Below, in pieces: positions 1 through 11,600 of a DNA stretch of 64,000 bases. The stretch comes from Chinchilla lanigera (taxonomy: Eukaryota > Chordata > Mammalia > Rodentia > Chinchillidae). Positions within the stretch are counted from its first letter, which is position 1, and every line of letters starts with the position of its first letter. The DNA is taken from assembly GCF_000276665.1 (NCBI RefSeq), contig NW_004955460.1, forward strand, positions 4,387,915 to 4,451,914, given 5' to 3'. Position numbers and translations under genes: made by a program. The notes beneath the pieces were generated by a model that worked only from the letters and a program-made list of their open reading frames with translations, ran no database searches and had not been told where the DNA came from.

Positions 1-246
1 TGGATAGTTTGCATGTGTAAGGGAGAGCAAGAGGCTGCTTGGGGTCATTCCTCCCTTTTAGTGGTTGTTGATTCTGCTGTGTTCTGCCACCATGAGCTGT
101 AGCCCTCTGCCATGTGCCACTCTGCCTTGTAACCTGCCAAGTATGGACTAAAACCTCCACAAACTATAAACAAAATAAACCTTTCCTTCCTTAATTTTGG
201 GCGTCAGGTATTTTGTCCCAGCAACAAGAGAAAAGTAACCAAGACA
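1..246 (+). mobile_element. MaLR-type (ERVL-MaLR) LTR, cut by window start
   Basis: Contains the MaLR 3' signature: CCACCATGAGCTG region, GTATGGACTAAAACCTCC, the AATAAA polyadenylation signal at about 174, then GGTATTTTGTCCCAGCAA and a TAACCAAGACA end. Related copies at 37861 and 40525 share the same blocks. It is a solo LTR fragment; no internal retroviral sequence follows. Confidence 0.75.
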
Positions 247-620
247 CTGTCATAAAGAAGCACAAATTCACAACATTTTCAAAAAATGTGTGGAACTGGA
301 CAGTATCATGTTAGGTAAAATAAGTCAGCCTCAGACAGGTAAATGTATGTTTTCTTTTGTATGAGAAATGAGAAAGGTGGAGGGAAGGAGGGAGGGAGGG
401 AAAAGATGAAAGGAGGGAGGGAGGGAGGGAAGGAGAGAGGAATGGGAGACAAGAAACTAGCAGGCAGACTTTTAGGGTAAGATTAGCCAGAAGGGAAAGG
501 AAAAGATGAGGGGTTAAGGGTATGAAAATAGTCAGAATATTCTATATGCATGCACCACTATACCAAAAGGAATCTCATTACTTAGTATTACTAATATGCA
601 CCAAACAAACAAACAACAAA
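247..620 (+). mobile_element. L1 3' end (ORF2 end plus 3'UTR), degenerate
   Basis: The stretch GAACTGGACAGTATCATGTT followed by AAATAAGTCAGCCTCAGACAG has the pattern typical of the end of L1 ORF2 and its 3'UTR in many mammals, then a G-rich purine tract and an AAC-rich tail near 600. Named by resemblance only. Confidence 0.45.
373..455. repeat. (GGGA)n purine-rich low-complexity tract
   Basis: Runs of GGAGGGAGGGAGGG on the plus strand, inside the 3'UTR-like part of the L1 remnant. Polypurine and G-rich, so capable of triplex or quadruplex structure in principle. Confidence 0.85.
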
Positions 621-1690
621 GATGACCCCAAAAAGCCCTGTCCAGTCATTAAGATCTAATCCACACTCCCACGAGAGCCTATCAGAGTAGCAGCTCCCAA
701 GCCATGAGAGACATACGCTGGTCTAACAGGTGTGGAGAATGTATTAAATATTCCCATGTACAGGCACCTCACCTTTCTCCCTTACACAGCCTTCAACACC
801 TTTTCACACTGGTATTTTAACTCTCTTGTTACAGAAAAGGAAATCTAGGCGTAAGGACTCATACCTCTCTGCCTAGTGATTTGAACCCACGTTACAACCC
901 TTCTGCTGTGCCCGTCTCAGATCTTCCTGTGACTTCAATGGGATGTTCTTTTCTCTCTGGAATTTTCTATAGTCCACCTTTAGATGGTCACAGAGGATCC
1001 CATGGAAGGCCTCAGAGCATTTCACTGGAGGCAAAGGCTAGACTCCTAATTTTTGCACTGGTGTGGTCAAGGAAGAGAAAACAAGATGCTTGGCTTGTCA
1101 GCTGGAAAAACCCCTTCAAGAGACAGCTGGCATGCAATGGAGAAAGTCCTCCCAAAGGCAGAAAGCCACCAGGATACCCAACCAGGCTATGAGTCAAAAA
1201 GGCATTCACTGCTACCCACATACATCGGGCCTCCTATCACTTCTCATTGCCAAATTTATTTTTAAACTCACGATTATTTGACAGAATTGTGCACTCCAAC
1301 ATTTTAAACTTAGAGAACAGTAAGATATAGATCTGTCCCTCTTCCTTCCTTCTCACTCTCACCCATAAGCTCTCCAGGATGGAGATGGTGAATTACCGTC
1401 CTCTCTAGAATCTGCTGAAATCCATTTATGGGTCTGAATCCTTTCCTTAACAGGTGTTGGAGAAAGCGTGACTAACATACCCCAAAAGGAAGGGCACTGT
1501 CATCAGGACGGAAAAATCCTCAGATAATTTGCTAAGAGACCCAAGGACTGATGCTTTTTTATGAAGAGCCATGGCCAACTCCAAAGGCTCCAGAATGTTC
1601 CTTGTTAGTTCTGGTATCTGCTCCTAAAAATTTAATTTCTTTCTAAACATGGCAAATTCATTTCACCCCTTAAGGTAGTGGTTGAGTGCT
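621..1690. other. Intronic sequence, no recognised feature
   Basis: Mixed-composition sequence. Overlapping short ORFs of 69-103 codons on both strands between 881 and 1281 lack similarity to known proteins and are not supported as coding. A weak MIR-like patch may lie near 820-900. Confidence 0.6.
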
Positions 1691-1699
1691 GGTTAGATT

Positions 1700-1870
1700 C
1701 CAGGCATTCTGTAGCACTCTACCTGTATCACTTGATTTGAAACTCAAGACAGCTGTGCACAGCAAGTACCTCCAATGCCTCCTTCATCTAGAGATGGGGA
1801 AACTGAGGCATAAGCATGCAGTGCACTGGGCCCCACAGCTACTAAATAGCAGATCCAGGCTCAAAGCCAC
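1700..1870 (-). repeat. MIR SINE, antisense
   Basis: GATGGGGAAACTGAGGCA followed by CCACAGCTACTAAATAGCAG is the reverse complement of the MIR core. Old and diverged. Confidence 0.6.
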
Positions 1871-2207
1871 TCAGCCTCCAAGCACAGCATTATATTATGA
1901 GATAAACCCACAATGGAGAAGGAGAGTGGAGGCTGGAGGGAGACAGAAGGGAGAGATAATTCTAGCTTATTCTTCAGTTGGACACAGCTAAGAAGCCACA
2001 ACTTACACATCAAACCCTTTGCAAACACTGCGAATGTAATGGGTCACAAATTACTTAACAAGCCTTCCTTCTTTCCCCCTGTTTGGGGAAAATATCACTT
2101 CATAATTCTTTCTTCTTTCCCACTATTTTGGGGACAATACTTTTTTTCTAAAATGTTCCGGCATCTGACCAAAGACCAACTCCTGAAATACATGACTTTG
2201 TTTTGTT

Positions 2208-2324
2208 TTGTTTTTTTTTTTTAATTTTTTTTTGGTTTTGGTTTTTCTCCGGTACCAGGAACCGAACTCACGACCTTGCGCTTGCCAGGCAGGCGCTTTG
2301 CCGCTGAGCTAAATCCCCAGCCCC
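2208..2324 (-). repeat. ID-type tRNA-derived SINE
   Basis: On the minus strand GGGGCTGGGGATTTAGCTCA (A box), then GCGCAAGGTCGTGAGTTCGG (B box), KpnI-like GGTACC, GGAGAAAAACC and an A-rich tail. Full-length young-looking copy. Confidence 0.9.
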
Positions 2325-2391
2325 TACATGACTTTGAAGACTAAAATTGCCAGAAGAGCTACTACAAATGAAGAAAAATAAAATGCTAGCA

Positions 2392-2585
2392 TCCAGGTAT
2401 AGTGGTGCATCCCTGTAATCCCAGCACTCTGGGAGGTTGAGGCAGAAGGATTGTAAATTCCTGACCAGCCTGGGCAATTTAGTAACTTAGTGAGAGCTTG
2501 TCTCAAAATAAAAATTTAAAAAAGAGTTGAGAATGTAGCTCAGGGCAAAGGTCCTGGGTTCGATCCGCAGTACTGTGAGAAAAAA
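2392..2585 (+). repeat. B1-dID dimeric SINE
   Basis: Left B1 half with CTGTAATCCCAGCACTCTGG and GAGGCAGAAGGATTG, A-rich linker AAAATAAAAATTTAAAA, then an ID-like right half with GAATGTAGCTCAG and GGGTTCGATCC. Ends in an A-rich tail. Confidence 0.85.
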
Positions 2586-2699
2586 TGATTTTAGTATACA
2601 ATGCAGACTGCAGGCTAGAGTAGCCATGTCTTGTGGATTTCCACATCATCAGCATCTGGCTGGTGTGCTAGGCGATTCATACTATGTGGTGTATTCTCC

Positions 2700-2775
2700 A
2701 CAGAGTCCCCAGAGCACAATCCAGTACCCGCCACAGAGAAGGCACACAGCAAATATTTGTTGAATGGATGAATTC
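2700..2775 (+). repeat. L2 3' end
   Basis: Ends GCACACAGCAAATATTTGTT followed by GAATGGATGAAT, the typical 3' terminus of LINE2, preceded by CCCAGAGCACAATCCAGTAC. Confidence 0.6.
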
Positions 2776-4519
2776 ACTGTTGAATGTTCAATGCATAAAC
2801 CGCAGAGTACAGAATAGAACCATACAATAAATAGGGCAAATTATGGGTTTTTGCTTCTATTACACACTGTAACTACGCTATACATTTGTCTGCCTCCTTT
2901 GTTTTGATGGCAGAAAGTGCCACAAAAGTAAAGATCGTGGCTACTAAAGCACTTCATAGCAAAGAGGAGAAATCTAAAGTGCAGACACAGAGAGGAGATG
3001 AAAATTTGTAGGAAAAGCAATTTCAAAGATTCAATATAGACACCATCCCAGGACATCATGGTTTTATTTTCATCAGTTGTTTTATTTTGAAAGAAGAAGC
3101 TGATTCTTCTAAGTTCTATAAGCAGGCAAGCACCCAAAAGAAAAATGTTCCTTTGCGTTGCTTTGCGACTATCAGAGAATAAACAAGGAAATGTGATGAG
3201 TTTTGACAGAGAATGATAATAAGAGAAACTCTTCCTTATTTTTTAGCAGCATCCCTGAAAAAGGGCCTTTATATTAAGGACGGCATCAAATGACAAATAT
3301 AATGATGCTGTAATTTCAAAGAGTGCAAAATGTTAAAACAAACCTTGATAACCATTGTAAAAGAGCCTCATAATTAAATTTATATTGGAAATGCTATCAT
3401 CTTCCATCTATATATTAAATATACGAAATCAATTTTAAATTATTTAGGAAATAATTCCACATATATATTTATTTCACCTGAGAGCACTGCTGTGCTGGTG
3501 TGCTTCACATGGCACGAAATATTTCATTATATAAACTAATTGCAGATTGTTAAGCTAAAAGCATTAAATTATCTTTACGCCTGCGTGTTACATGTTTAAA
3601 CATGGCTACATTAAAACAAACAATTTCAGCTTTCAGTCACCTATTTTAAAATCTTGTCATCTTTTTTTCTAGGCTAAAAAAGTATATTACTAAATAAACT
3701 GATGAAACATCACAGCAACTAACATAAATGTGCAATTTTAATGCCCTCTAATCACACAAATCAATAGGGGATTTTCGTACTTGTGCATGACCTTCTTCAA
3801 ATTATCCCCCCATTTTGGCTGAATCAGAGCGAGTGTGGGCGATTTGATAAAAAACCCTAAGTGTGTGAAATAAGAGCCCTTGCTTCTTCTGCCAGACTCC
3901 TCTTGACAGAAAGATGATAGAAGCGTTACATCCCTGGGAGAGTAAATGCAAACTGACAAGAGATGAGCCTTTAGATGTTGAATATAATCTTGAATTGTGC
4001 TTGAAGTGTCTTATTATCTTGTCTTTTGATGTCTGAAGGGGTGCCTCATTGTTAGAAAAAGGAAAACCCTCGCGCATCTTTGCCATCTTTAAAAATTGTT
4101 TGGCCTTTAACAACTGCCTTTCCAACTAATGTCCATTTCTCCTGACAATAAATATGGCAGGTCGTCGGCAAGTGACAAACAATTTACTTTACATGCCACA
4201 CTTTTATGGGCTTTGAGAGCTCATGTGGAAGTGTATTTTTAAAAGCCCATAGAAATTAGCAGTATTACAAATGTTAAGGGGACTGAGATTTCCACGCATA
4301 CACTGATGTGAAGTTACTCATCATGGCTATTTTCTGCTATTTCTCGTTGTTTATATCTCACTGGTGCCAGATTCACAATTCAAGTTCTTTATTTATCACA
4401 GACTAAAAATAGCCAGGCAAAATGAAAGCACAACAATCAATTCTGACAGATTCCATGAAGGAAATGAAGGAATACAGATTTCCAGTGTATGCTGCAATAC
4501 TCAGAACAGTATATATACA
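2776..4519. other. AT-rich unique intron sequence, possible conserved non-coding element
   Basis: No transposon recognised. The part at about 3240-3700 is repeat-free and AT-rich with TTAAATTATTTAGG-like homeodomain-compatible motifs and looks like sequence under constraint, but that is only an impression without alignment. Confidence 0.35.
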
Positions 4520-4532
4520 AAATCCTCTTTCT

Positions 4533-4593
4533 GGCAAGCGCAAGGTCGTGAGTTCGGTTCCCGGTACCGGAGAAAAACCAAAAAAAAAAAAAA
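4533..4593 (+). repeat. 5'-truncated ID SINE with target-site duplication
   Basis: Starts inside the element at GGCAAGCGCAAGGTCGTGAG, then GGTACCGGAGAAAAACC and poly(A). Flanked by identical AATCCTCTTTCT copies at 4521-4532 and 4594-4605 (a few more bases could be counted into the poly(A)). 5' truncation and a perfect TSD fit L1-mediated retroposition that is relatively recent. Confidence 0.9.
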
Positions 4594-4605
4594 AATCCTC
4601 TTTCT

Positions 4606-5440
4606 ACGTAGCAGCTAGAGATCAACAACCTGCTTGCTGACTTTTGCTTCTTCCCTGAAAAGCTTCAGCACTTGTTAATTTCTGTCATCATTTTAGGTAC
4701 CTCTTACCCTCTGTATCTATCATTTGCTTTGTGGTCTTTGTTTTAACTTAAAAGTTTAATGATGTTCCCGATCAATAGGATTCCCTAGCAGCTAAATCAA
4801 CAGTCATGGTAGATTTCTGTCACCCAGCCAGATTTTGTGAAAGCTTTCAAGATCTTTTCTCAGACCTCCCTAGCTCTAAGAATCCATAAGAAGTCTCAAA
4901 AGGACCATAAACCGTTACAGGGTTCAGGTTACTGTATCATTATAAAAACATATTGATACCCTAAAGAGGACAAGATGCGTAACTGCCATCCTCAACTAAC
5001 ACACCTATCTCAATTCTATCAGCAATTCTGGTCTGATCAGTATCCCCCCTTTTTAAAAAGCAGGCAGCTATAGACATGAATCCCTTTAAAGCTTGATACT
5101 TAATTTTAGCACTTTTCCAATTGCCAATGAATTCTAACTGGCTCATTAGGAAATTACTGTGAATACAAAAATATAATAGGGGAGGTAAAGACTCAAAACT
5201 AGAACAAAGAAACAGACCAGGCTACCTGAGATGTTGCATAAGTTCTTAGGTTAGGCTCCCAACTAAAACCGGCCTTAGTCATGAAAATTAGAATCAGATG
5301 AACCAAGCAACATTTAACAGTGATCTATATTTTCTTCCAGAAGTTTGTGAAAGTTTTCCCACATACAGAGATGATCCTGTTCCATTCCTAGATTACAGTG
5401 CAGTATATGGATTTAATTAAACAGATCTATTAGCATGTTA
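4606..5440. other. Intronic sequence, nothing recognised
   Basis: Ordinary AT-rich sequence; no repeat, RNA or coding signal seen. Confidence 0.6.
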
Positions 5441-5635
5441 GTTCCCCGCCTCTTGGGAGGATGAGGCAGGAGGATCAAAAGTTTGAGGACAGCTTGTGCA
5501 ACTTAGCAGGACCCTATTTCAAAATAAACTAAAACAAAAAGGACTAGAGGTACAGTTGAGTAATAAAGCACTTCCCTACCATGTAGAAGGCCCTGAGTTC
5601 AGTCCTCAATACCCCCAAAAACAATAAATAAAAAA
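5441..5635 (+). repeat. B1-dID dimeric SINE, diverged
   Basis: GAGGATGAGGCAGGAGGATC of the B1 half, ACCCTATTTCAAAATAAA linker, then an ID-like half with GGCCCTGAGTTCAGTCCTC and an A-rich end. The last SINE before a 16-kb SINE-free stretch. Confidence 0.75.
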
Positions 5636-8600
5636 GTTAGCTTTACTAGTATTTCTCTCATGCTTCTCCTTTTGCAAATTGTACGTTTCCTTTTTGACCT
5701 GCTTCTATTTCGTGATATTTTGGTAAATGAAAATGTTATATTGAAGAAAAAAATGTCAGTTTTGATTTAAAGTGCAGTTCTCTCTCCACCACTTCCACAT
5801 CTATACATGGTTAAATACTAGAAAATATATTTTTTCATTTGATTTTTTATTCCCTTCTACCCTTGGTTGATTTTTGGCAAAGTCACTCTGCAATAATAAT
5901 AATTTTTCATGCTCTTTAAACAGCTTCAAATGTTTGCATTTTTAAATCAAATTAATCCCTTAACCTCTTTCTGTGCTGACAGCAATGATTCTTGCCTGCG
6001 ATGGGTAACCCCAAAACATTAATTTGTAAAAATAAATCTTGCCATATCCGTATTAAAAGACAAATCATCACATATGTGGCCATCAATAACCACAAAAGAG
6101 ATTAATTATACCAACCAATTTAGTTGTAAGTGGTTGAAATGTGATTTCTTTGTAGCGCAACACCCACCCTATCTTGACACATATGCATGTAAATGTTTAT
6201 TTAGGCACATGGAATTCTTTTAAAAATGTACAGCTTTGCTTACTATTTAACAAATACCCTTTACTTTAAAAACCAAAAGAATAAGTGTTCACCCGGTGAA
6301 GTATGTAAACCCCATAAACAAACATTTAGAGTCCCAGTATTTAGATCTCAACAAGCTTCTTGGCTTGGCAACTTTTGTATGCCTTAAAAATGAATATATT
6401 CTCTAGAAGTTAAGCTGTGCAGAAACTCCCACATTGCTTTACTGAATTAAAGTGTATAGATTCTGAGGAATTCTGTTGTCTTCTCTGCCTAGTGAACAGC
6501 AGCAGTAAAGAAGACTTGGAACTTGGATTCTAGCGCAAGCACACCTCAAGCCATACTCTGATGGAATTGGTTGCCCTTTATCGCTAAACTATGAATTTTG
6601 ATGTTTATCTGGGAACTAGTTTTTCAAATATTCACCAGTATGGGAGAAGTACATTTAAATGATATATGGATAGCACTAAGAGAAAGCTTACTATTTAAAC
6701 TAGCTTTTATTAATTTTATGATAGAAAAAAATACATACTACAAATTCAGTAAGGTAACTGGAAGCATCATATGAATATAAGAGAAAATAAGGAGAAAAAC
6801 ATAATAGAGGCACACAAATATTTTATGTGGGAAGCATTGTATTTACTCACTGTGCATAAAGTCTGAGAAAGAAAATATGAGGAAACAAAAATAAAGCAAT
6901 GAAGTACTAAGAAAATGAAAAAAAGACCATTGTTATTTTAAAACTCTAAAGCTGATATTGGTCATTAAATATGGATTTCTGGGGTTTTACACACTTATCA
7001 CAATTGAGTTTTCTCCCTCCTAATAAGATAAAATTAAAGTAATACAAGATATTTGGAAAGCCTGTCAATCCAGAAAAATACCAATTATTTTATAGGAAAA
7101 GATAAAACACTAAGAAAATTCCAAACAATGTATACAGATTAAACATATTCCTTTGTGTAGGCTCCTTGCCACATGATAAGTTTCATAAAAATACTTCCAT
7201 GTTCACTCTGAGGCTAAACTAATAAGTTTTATTTTTGTTATTTTATCTGAAGAGTTTTAACCATTTTTATGAGTGCAGCTTTTGTTACAGAATCTTATTT
7301 CAAGTGGTCTTCAGTATCACAAACCTCTTAGACATTTAGTTTATGTGTATTGACATTTGGTTTTTCTCATTGTAATCTGATTATTTTTTTCTCATGTTTT
7401 TAAATAGTTGTGATGAGACAGCATGGTCTCATCCAATAAAGTGACTTAGACTTAATTAGTGTTCCTGGTGGCTAATTCTTTTAAAAAATTATAGTATGTT
7501 CTTATTATACATAAAACCTTAAAAGCACTTTTTAAAAAAGACTTTAAGAATAAATTTTGAGTATGGGTTTTCTTTTGAGCTCTTAAGTAAAATACAGGCA
7601 TTCATATAATAGACTAGAAATTTAAAAATAGTAATAGTTTATCATGAAAATGATTTCACTAGCTATATGCATTGCACGCAGTGGTTTTAAAAAATATCTT
7701 TGAATACTTGCAAAACAAAGTTAATTTCCATTTCTCTGAGAATGGCAAACTTTTTTTTAAGGAAAAAAAAACTGTTATTCTTGTTAACCTCTACATTCAC
7801 ACTATGAAGGCTTTTAGTCCATTTCTGAGAGGGCAGGATCCTACGTATCACAACAGAGTGATATGTCAGCAAAGAAATCCACCCATGTTTGATTTTTTAT
7901 GACACTGGACTCTGAGAATCAGAATACAGAGTTTACATTTAGAAGATTAAGAATGAGATCAACATGTGTAATAAACAGATATCATCAAATACCCCCATAT
8001 TGCCCAAATGAATTTTTGAGGGAATTTTTAATCTAAACACTGCTTGAAGGTATTCTTAAAGAAAAATCCTGCACTAATAGACTTAGAACTTCATTTAGAG
8101 TCATGGCACAAGAAGGTACACTGTATGTTCAACTGTAAAATACCATATAACAATTCAAAACAAATTATGTTCACTTGTTTATAGGAGAAAAGATACTTGA
8201 AATTTCAAAGAATAAATATGGAAGAAGTGAGACTGGAATGTCAGGCATAAAGGGCAAACTGTACAAAAACATCAGCAAGGTACAGAAACTAAGAAAACAA
8301 AAGATGAGAGAATTCCAGAGCCAGAGTTGGATATTAAAGAGAAACCCATGCACTAAAGAATGGTAACCGTTACTATGGGCTTTCCATAGCTACCTCTGCC
8401 TTTGGATATTTTTTAAAAATTTATTAACCTGACAGCAGGAAACTTTATACAGATTGCCCCCTGACAGGGTGCCAGTTTGGTAGAAACACTTTGCTATCTT
8501 TTTCTTTAGCATAAAATATCAAGAACTATGTTAAGTGAAGCCAGGCACCTCTCTGGGCCAATGTGCCTTCTGTGATTACCTCTGCATTTCCAGGGAAGGG

Positions 8601-11600
8601 CTGAATAATCAGGCGCAACACAGTAGCAGAATGGAGCCCTCTTCCCTTGCTCTTCACATCTACTTTCTTTTTAATGTGTGACTGTCTGATGTATTATTAA
8701 TTCCCAAACATAAACCAGCAAGGTCGTCCATCAAAGAAAGTACCAGTTCCCTCACAAATTATCTGTTTACTGCGTAAAAACAAACAAGGCCCTCTTGAAA
8801 CAGTCAACTTAAATCTCGTTGCTGAAGTGGGAGAAATTTTACTTGGTCAATTCTTGAAGAGAATAATGCCAACTCAATAATTAAACCACGTGTTGAAGAA
8901 AGAAGGCAATTTACTTAAGGGCTGAGTCTTGGGAGCTTGAACCTAGAATGCACCTCTACGTATTAGTTACGACATAAACTGAGCTGGGTGAACTACAAAA
9001 GTGCTATAATAATGCTACATAAACTTTAAATCAGAAGCACCCAAGAAATCCGGAATACTAAAACGGGAAGATTTAGAGGGATGATGATGTGCAGATTGAC
9101 CTAATTTCTAATCTCTTGCCTTATTTTCAACTATCTTTTAGAATCACTTAACAGCAACAAAATATGAGAATCACAGCAATCCAAATACAGGGAAGAATTG
9201 GCAAACTACTTTTGCATTTTGAATTGTTAATGCATTACCATGTAGTAATTTTAGATGCTATAATACTGAACTTTGCTTCTCTCAGCAGAGGGCTGCCGTG
9301 AGCATCCTCAGGTATGGGATCGTGAGTGAAAGGAAGGCACCATGAGAGACCCCCACATCCTGCAGTCACACATTCTATCCTGTTCACCACTGAAGTACCA
9401 TTTAGAAAGGAGCACAGCTCAATGGACAAACATGGTGAGAAGTGTGAACACCAATGCCTTTCTATCCAGATTTATTTTTATTTCAAAGCTTACACATTAA
9501 CGCTATTTAAAGTGGGTTTATTTATCAATGCAGCATTACAGTGGTTTTCCAGAGGGGGAAAAAAACCCTGCTGAACTAGATTTGTCTAACTACACATAAC
9601 CTCTCACTGATTTTTTTTTTAAAGAAGTGCCTCTGTGGATTAGATTTTCTTACATGTAAAAGAACGTTTTCCCCGTCAAGTAGTCAGAGAGCAAAAAGGG
9701 CTTGTTTCACTATTAAACCATAATTGGTTTTTGACAAATACCTTATCATGAATCCCATTTACCTACACAAATACAGTTTTCTACTCGTTTATTTTAAATA
9801 GCTGTTTTTGCATAGAATCTATTACTGAAATTATTTAGTTGGTATTTAAATATGCTGCCTTCATATTTTCCTAACAAAATACACTTTCTTCAGTGAATGA
9901 GATTATGAATTTTCAATTGATATCAATATAGAAACTTTAAAAAATAAAGAAGCATGGTCCATGTTTTAAATAAATATATTTCTCTAGAGAATTTTCCTCA
10001 TCATTTCCAGGCAAATCCCTCTTGGGCTTCAGTCCTGTGTGCTGATTACAAGCTCCAGTATATTTTCTCAGAATATTGTGAACACCCCAGGTATTGAAAC
10101 CCTGAGAAAGATGTTTAAATAAAGTAATGAAGGCAGTGATCCTATAATGAAGGCCCCCTCTTATGCACAAGGGAGAGGTGCCATCACCCCAAAGTTAAGC
10201 CCCCAGAATACCCTGCAGTGACCTCCACACTGACCTGCAGAGATCACTGTCTCAAGGGGTGACAGACAATTTAGTCCTTTATCCTTTTGTCATTGAAAAA
10301 GACTCCACTGTCATAAATTCTAATCAAGTCAAACTGGATGGCAATTTGGAAAAAAAAATCTTATAATGCATGTTTCTGTGAGAAAGATCATCGAAAGGAA
10401 AAGAAAAACACAACAGATAATATATTTCTTGGCATGGAGGAATCGCTAACCCAACTTTCAACCCTGTTCTAGTGGTTCACAGATAAATGATATTGAAAAT
10501 ATCTATTCTTATAAGTATTGTTATGCGTAATTCCTTTTAATCAAGGAAAATACATGAGAGAAAACCAACCAGGGTTTTTCTTTTATTTCAGGCACAATGT
10601 TTATATATGGTGGTGCGTTTGCATCATGGTTCAAGGTTCAGAGCAGGGCACTCTGTTCAGCTTCAGGGGAACCCAGCTGAGAAGAAAGCCACAGAAACTC
10701 ATAGTCAACCAAGTTAGTTTTAACTTGAGGAAAAGCAATCATGAGGTTTAACTTGAAATGATAAAAAAAAAATTTCCCAGGGAAAATACTGCTAATAAAT
10801 CATCTTTCAAATCTCAAATATATCCGGGGGGAAATATTTAGGGCATGTTTTATGAGGTCTCACTACTTCAGCTAAGAGTGCATAGGAAAACTTTAGTACA
10901 GATATTTTCCCAGTGATATATATTACTTTTATCTTTTCTGCAGCCATTTTCCTGGCCAAGTAGTTGGTGCTACTATTTGAATTTTAGCATCCAACTTGAC
11001 TGACTGGAACACTGAATTCTTGATGGGCGGAACTAAAAGTGAAGTGCCACACTGACGTGAGGACTATAAATGTCACTAGAGAAACACAGCAACCTCTTCC
11101 CTTGGAGATTGGTTGCCAAAGGCCAGTTTTGAGGACGGTTTCTAATATGTAGATCACTTGTCACATATTCAGTGACTGGCCCTGTGTGCCATCACTCATT
11201 TGATCACGCAGCTAGAGCACCATGAGACACAGCGCCAGGTTCCCTGATAACGCATCCCCCCCACACACACACACAGGCAAGCCTCTCCCCTACAAACTGC
11301 TTCCTGTGGCTCAGAGCTTAGCATAATACAGTCATGAGCTGAAAATGGAGATAGCTATTCCACAGGCTTTACAAGAATAAATAATGCACCACTTAATGAT
11401 ATTGTGGAGAACAACTTCACCACATGTTTCTCAATGAAATGTGAATTCATCTCTCCTAAGTGTACTTTAGCTTCCATGGCTGTTCAAGTTAAGCAAAACG
11501 TTACCTCTGATGTAATTACTTTATAAAACACAAGGGTCCTTTTCTGAACTTTCTACTTAGGCTGGCATATGGCTTCTTGTTTCTCCTTCTGGTATTCTGA

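Noticed and set aside
373..455. G-quadruplex regulatory element
   Set aside because: Runs of GGG are part of a simple (GGGA)n repeat in an L1 3'UTR remnant; no context suggests function.
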